The notes under the pieces were generated by a model. That model searched no databases. It saw nothing but the letters and a program-made list of their open reading frames with translations, and was not told the DNA's origin. Below, piece by piece: positions 7,601 through 9,657 of a DNA stretch of 9,657 bases. The position numbers were made by a program, and so were the translations under genes. The stretch is from DYJK01 sp964464825 (GTDB taxonomy: Bacteria; Bacteroidota; Ignavibacteria; Ignavibacteriales; Melioribacteraceae): NCBI GenBank assembly GCA_964464825.1, contig CAYXKL010000102.1, positions 1 to 9,657 of the forward strand. The letters run 5' to 3'. Every line of letters begins with the position of its first letter. The first letter of the stretch is position 1.

Positions 7601-7962
7601 TTGTTTACCTTCATGAAGCACTTGATAAAAGATTAAGAGCATTTCACAAAGGAGAAAGAGGACACATTACAAAAAATGATATTTATGAAGCAACTGTCGA
7701 AGGTTCGGTGTTAAGATTAAGACCAAAGCTAATGACTGTTGGCACTTCTATGGTTGGATTAATTCCGGTTATGTGGGCAACCGGCACCGGTTCCGATGTA
7801 ATGAAACCATTAACGGCACCTTTAATTGGCGGCTTGCTTACTAGTGCGGTTCACGTTCTTGTAGTAACGCCTATACTTTTTGCTATGATGAAAGAACGTG
7901 CCCTTAAAAAAGGAAAACTCGAAATCTCTAAAATGGCAGATTGGATGAAGGAGGGAGAATAA
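4612..7962 (+). CDS. cusA: CusA-type Cu(I)/Ag(I) RND efflux pump
   Basis: 1116 residues. This is a proton-driven inner-membrane pump of the heavy-metal RND family, taking Cu(I)/Ag(I) from periplasm or cytoplasm to the channel via CusB. From memory of E. coli CusA (1047 residues), the three-Met metal site M573/M623/M672 corresponds here to M569 (ILYMP), M619 (APLSMIET) and M668 (NRINMLSTG), a constant shift of four. Proton-relay residues also match: D403 (VIVDSSIVLVENA) for D405, E991 (GVAVETGVVM) for E939, and K1039 (RLRPKLMT) for K984. TM1 is at about 13-33, one TM bundle at about 340-555 and the second from about 925 to the end. Most of the extra length is a Met/Ser/Gly-rich insertion at about 788-845, with Met at 792, 801, 805, 813 and 816, between LIVPV and YLPLSEISDI, where E. 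coli CusA has only a short loop. The start has a weak AAAGAGAA site. The channel gene follows after two bases. Confidence 0.95.
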   Translation: MIEKIIDWSANNRFIVILIYVIVIGFGVYSVANLPVDAIPDLSENQVIIFTEWMGRSPQIIEDQVTFPIVSGLQGLAHVKAVRATSMFGMSFVFVIFEDGVDTYFARTRVLERMNTIQAQLPSGVVPSLGPDGTGVGHVYWYTVEGNGYDLGTLRAIQDWYVRYKLSSVQGVAEVASIGGYVKQYQVDINPNDLRAYNLSVSDIVNAIQRSNNEVGGKLLEVSDAEYFVRGQGYIQSKDDVENTVIKTSANGIPVLIKNVASVSLGGDIRRGALEKNGKGEAVGGIVVMRTGENAQRVIERVKDKINEIAPGLPPGVEIITSYDRSTLIKEAIGTLDRALIEAAITVSIMVAIFLLHWRSIVRILIEIPIAVLISFILMYTFDITSNIMSLGGIILAIGVIVDSSIVLVENAYRNIARAIEEKGKLSSEEYKRVSIDSAKQVGRAIFFSELIILVSFLPVFLLTGQEGKLFKPLAFTKSFTMIGAAIVVISLIPVLMTMLMRGKFKPEEKNPTTKLFIRVYEPLIHWVLKHRKTTIAINVIALLITIPMILNTGSEFMPPLDEGSILYMPVTLPGASIGEVNRILQEQDKIIKSIPEVHHVLGKTGRAETATDNAPLSMIETIILLKPKDEWREGVTKQDIVAELDSKLQIPGVRNGWTQPIINRINMLSTGVRTDIGFKIFGPNLDTLEAYAIKAEKLLKNINGAADVVAERVQNGYYLDIQIKREFAARFGVNIRDLQDIIETAIGGQNLGTVIEGRMRFPIRMRYQKDYRDNIEELKSLIVPVSLSNPMAAKSSPGSMNTGMGISNRGGMSSMGSANQASVIPASTSIQKDFSLISTNQNDVAYLPLSEISDINLVTGPPIISSENGMLRSIVFMNTRGRDMGSVMVDAKEIIEEKLNLPAGYSYTWSGQYESKVRAQQTIQIIIPVVFLIIFVLLFFTLKDYLEAGVVMLSVPFALIGGMYMIYILGYNFSVAVWVGFIALYGVAVETGVVMVVYLHEALDKRLRAFHKGERGHITKNDIYEATVEGSVLRLRPKLMTVGTSMVGLIPVMWATGTGSDVMKPLTAPLIGGLLTSAVHVLVVTPILFAMMKERALKKGKLEISKMADWMKEGE
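7948..7955 (+). promoter_or_regulatory. Ribosome binding site deciding the start of the second TolC-like gene
   Basis: AAGGAGGG lies in the last codons of cusA, nine bases before the ATG at 7965 and far too distant from the ATG at 8001. It therefore argues for 7965 as the working start even though the signal peptide proper begins at 8001. The TTG at 7941 lies upstream of this site and has nothing to support it. Confidence 0.7.
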
Positions 7963-7964
7963 TA

Positions 7965-9320
7965 ATGGAGAATTTAGAATTGAGAATTGAGAATTATCAA
8001 ATGAAAAAAACTTTGCGAAACTTTACGAATTACTTTGCGTTCTTTGCGTGTAGTTTTTTCTTTCTTTCAATGAATAATACAAACGCTCAATCGGTTGATT
8101 CATTAGTAGCGGAAGCAATAAAAAATAACCCGCAGTTGAAATCATTACAGTATAAAATAACGGCTTCGGAGAAAAGAGCTGAGTCGATCGACAATCTCCC
8201 GGCACCGAACTTTTCGGCTGCTTTTAATCAAATACCCACAAGTTCAATCGATGTTTTGAATCAATCTATTTCAAACGACTTTGCTGTTTCTCAAATGTTT
8301 CCCCTTGGCGGCAAGTTAAATGCTATGGCAGAGGTAGAGAGAAAAAATACTTTGATCGAAGGAAATAGTTATGAGATTTATAAAGTTAATCTTACTGCCG
8401 GTATAAAAATGTCTTACTATACATTATGGTTAATCGACAGAAAAATTGAAATACAGAGAAAAAATATTTCTCTTTTGAACGACCTCGTCAATTCTATAGA
8501 AGCTTCTTACTATACAAATAGAATTAACCAGGCAGACGTGCTTACACTTCAAAGTGAGATCGCGTCAAAAGAAACAGAACTATTGATCCTTGAGAAGCAA
8601 AGGGAAGTCGAGATATATAAACTGAACAAACTCCTCGGTCGTAATCTTGATTCAAGAGAGGTTTACACTGTTGTTGACTTCCCGGCAGACATGCTCACTT
8701 CAACACAAGCTAAATTGGAAGAAATTCTCGGTTACTCCAATCCGTCTCTCAAGAAAATGGATAGTATGATTGAAATGAACAAAGCCATGATCGAGGCAAA
8801 CAATCGTGAGTTAATACCGGATTTAATGATTCAAGGTATGCTAATGAGAATGCCGCTTGGAATGACTTTAACATCTAAGAGTGATTTAACAATGCTCGAT
8901 CCCAAGACGGAAATAATGTACTCGTTGATGTTTTCGATAAACTTACCTTTTGCACCGTGGTCGATAAACAAATATAAAGCTAAGGAAGAAGAACTGTATG
9001 CCGGCATCAGCAGCATAGAATATGAAAAGAAAGATATGCAGCGCGAGATGACTTCCAAACTTAAAGAAGCATTGGTCAAGTATAACACAGCTATTGAACT
9101 TGCCAAACTATACAGCGAAAAAGTTATTCCTCTTTACGGCAAAGCGGCCGAATCGCAAGCATCTGCATATCAAAACGGCAGAACCGGTATCACTACTGTT
9201 ATAGATTCTTACCGCATGTTATTGATGCAAGAGATGAATAACTACATGGCAATGGCAGATACACAAATGTCCCTTGCCGAAATTGAAATGATGATTGGAA
9301 CAACACTCAAAAGTTTTTAG
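7965..9320 (+). CDS. TolC-family outer-membrane channel, Met-rich (CusC-like)
   Basis: 451 residues from ATG 7965. This is the outer-membrane channel of the Cu/Ag system. Twelve residues (MENLELRIENYQ) precede a normal signal peptide that begins at ATG 8001 (M13-K-K, hydrophobic core about 22-35, cleavage near N-A-Q). The start at 7965 is preferred for its strong ribosome binding site and two-base gap from cusA; 8001 (439 residues) is the alternative. Two outer-membrane-efflux repeats follow, opening with VDSLVAEAIKNNPQLKSL at about 44 and again at about 255 (LEEILGYSNPSLKKM). The protein has 29 Met (about 6%), clustered at M288-M322 (MIQGMLMRMPLGM and following) and near the C-terminus (eight Met between the DSYRM motif and EIEMMIG). 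Nucleotides 7970-8048 are two sets of short repeats that now encode the N-terminus and signal peptide. Cu/Ag specificity is inferred from the operon and Met content. Confidence 0.9.
   Translation: MENLELRIENYQMKKTLRNFTNYFAFFACSFFFLSMNNTNAQSVDSLVAEAIKNNPQLKSLQYKITASEKRAESIDNLPAPNFSAAFNQIPTSSIDVLNQSISNDFAVSQMFPLGGKLNAMAEVERKNTLIEGNSYEIYKVNLTAGIKMSYYTLWLIDRKIEIQRKNISLLNDLVNSIEASYYTNRINQADVLTLQSEIASKETELLILEKQREVEIYKLNKLLGRNLDSREVYTVVDFPADMLTSTQAKLEEILGYSNPSLKKMDSMIEMNKAMIEANNRELIPDLMIQGMLMRMPLGMTLTSKSDLTMLDPKTEIMYSLMFSINLPFAPWSINKYKAKEEELYAGISSIEYEKKDMQREMTSKLKEALVKYNTAIELAKLYSEKVIPLYGKAAESQASAYQNGRTGITTVIDSYRMLLMQEMNNYMAMADTQMSLAEIEMMIGTTLKSF
7970..7997 (+). repeat. Four tandem 7-base units (GAATTGA type)
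   Basis: GAATTTA, GAATTGA, GAATTGA and GAATTAT follow directly one after another, the middle two identical. They fall between the ATG at 7965 and the ATG at 8001. Seven is not a multiple of three, so gain or loss of one unit would put the 7965 start out of frame with the channel. I recall strings of this unit between genes in FCB-type genomes but cannot check here. Confidence 0.7.
8011..8048 (+). repeat. Four CTTT(G/A)CG units inside the signal-peptide coding region
   Basis: CTTTGCG at 8011-8017, CTTTACG at 8021-8027, CTTTGCG at 8033-8039 and CTTTGCG at 8042-8048, with offsets of 10, 12 and 9 bases. They encode part of the n- and h-region of the signal peptide (TLRNFTNYFAFFAC). Irregular spacing is typical of a degenerate dispersed repeat rather than a simple microsatellite. 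Confidence 0.65.
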
Positions 9321-9364
9321 GTGACAACATGAAAAATTTTATTAGAATAAAAAGAGGTATAGAA

Positions 9365-9657
9365 ATGAAAAAAGTCAGGTATCTACTCATTCCAATTATT
9401 GCAATTGCTCTGGCTTTCTCCGGTTGTTCAGAATCTGAAGGGAACGCACAACACGAACATTCGGTAAGCGGACAGAAAGAGTATTGGACTTGCACAATGC
9501 ATCCGGAGGTTAGGTCTGATAGGCCGGGCGCTTGCCCGATCTGCAATATGGACTTAATTAAAAAAGTAGATGATGCAGAAGAAGAACCCGCTGCCGGCGA
9601 AGAAATGGCCGGTATGATTACGCTTAGCGGCAAGAAACAAGTATTGGCAAATGTTTC
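9365..9657 (+). CDS. cusB: CusB-type adaptor lipoprotein with N-terminal heavy-metal-binding domain (3' end outside window)
   Basis: The first 97 codons are present; the gene continues past the window end. The N-terminus is a lipoprotein signal with lipobox F18-S19-G20-C21, then a His/Glu-rich linker (H30, H32). A heavy-metal-binding domain of the YHS-like kind found in CusB and copper ATPases follows: Y40-W-T-C43-T-M45-H46-P-E48, then C57-P-I-C60-N-M62-D-L. After an acidic linker, MITLSGKKQVLANV matches the usual opening of the adaptor core in these CusB proteins. It would bind Cu/Ag in the periplasm and link CusA to the channel. ATG 9365 is preferred: AAAGAGG at 9351-9357 precedes it and the signal peptide has normal length. 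An in-frame ATG at 9329, with AGGTGA before it, would add 12 residues. The spacing after the channel gene is 44 bases. Confidence 0.87.
   Translation, partial: MKKVRYLLIPIIAIALAFSGCSESEGNAQHEHSVSGQKEYWTCTMHPEVRSDRPGACPICNMDLIKKVDDAEEEPAAGEEMAGMITLSGKKQVLANV

Noticed and set aside
7941..7964. TTG start for the second TolC-family gene inside the end of cusA
   Set aside because: It lies upstream of the AAGGAGGG ribosome binding site at 7948-7955, which serves ATG 7965, and adds residues unlike a signal peptide n-region.
9329..9364. Upstream in-frame ATG for the CusB-like lipoprotein
   Set aside because: AGGTGA precedes it, but the ATG at 9365 has AAAGAGG at good spacing and gives a normal 20-residue lipoprotein signal. 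Kept only as an alternative.
9527..9538. GGGC-GCTT-GCCC hairpin
   Set aside because: It encodes the conserved PGACPIC of the metal-binding domain, so the palindrome is explained by coding constraint.
9307..9633. Minus-strand open frame over the CusB-like start
   Set aside because: The plus strand encodes a lipobox and a clear heavy-metal-binding domain across the same bases.
1..9657. tRNA, rRNA, CRISPR array, transposase or integrase
   Set aside because: No matching structures, regularly spaced repeats or recognisable motifs were seen on either strand.

Overview
The window comes from an AT-rich bacterial chromosome. It most likely belongs to the Bacteroidota/Ignavibacteriota (FCB) side of the tree. 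Three things point there: a small exported protein of the HYC_CC_PP type, a CusB adaptor carrying an N-terminal heavy-metal-binding domain, and dispersed short repeats (GAATTGA and CTTTGCG units) of a kind I remember from such genomes. This placement is inference. No rRNA, tRNA, transposase or CRISPR array is visible.

Layout. Two heavy-metal RND efflux loci diverge from a central SPFH/prohibitin-like gene. The left locus is on the minus strand and reads: small exported His/Cys protein (2938-2597), TolC-family outer-membrane channel (2505-1207), lipoprotein membrane-fusion adaptor (1206-34), and the first 11 codons of an inner-membrane RND pump (34-1). The last three genes are packed with no gap or a one-base overlap. 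The right locus is on the plus strand and reads: HYC_CC_PP-like small exported Cys-rich protein (4098-4481), CusA-type RND pump (4612-7962), a methionine-rich TolC-family channel (7965-9320), and the start of a CusB-type adaptor lipoprotein with a Cys/His/Met metal-binding domain (9365 to the window end). The SPFH gene (3131-4000) has its own strong ribosome binding site and a clear rho-independent terminator (4011-4070).

How the genes work together. Each locus would supply a tripartite pump spanning both membranes (RND pump, adaptor, outer-membrane channel). The right one is a copper/silver exporter: the CusA three-methionine site and the Asp/Glu/Lys proton-relay residues are all conserved. 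The pump also has a Met-rich insertion and its channel partner is about 6% Met. The left channel is almost Met-free (3 Met in 432 residues), so the left pump probably handles another metal (Zn/Co/Cd type), though its pump gene is cut off.

The points I would check first are: the matching design of the two loci, each led by a small secreted Cys/His protein with a similar C-terminal tail; a putative -10 box almost abutting both of those start codons; the Met-rich insertion in CusA; and dispersed-repeat sequence that has become the coding sequence for the signal peptide of the right-hand channel.
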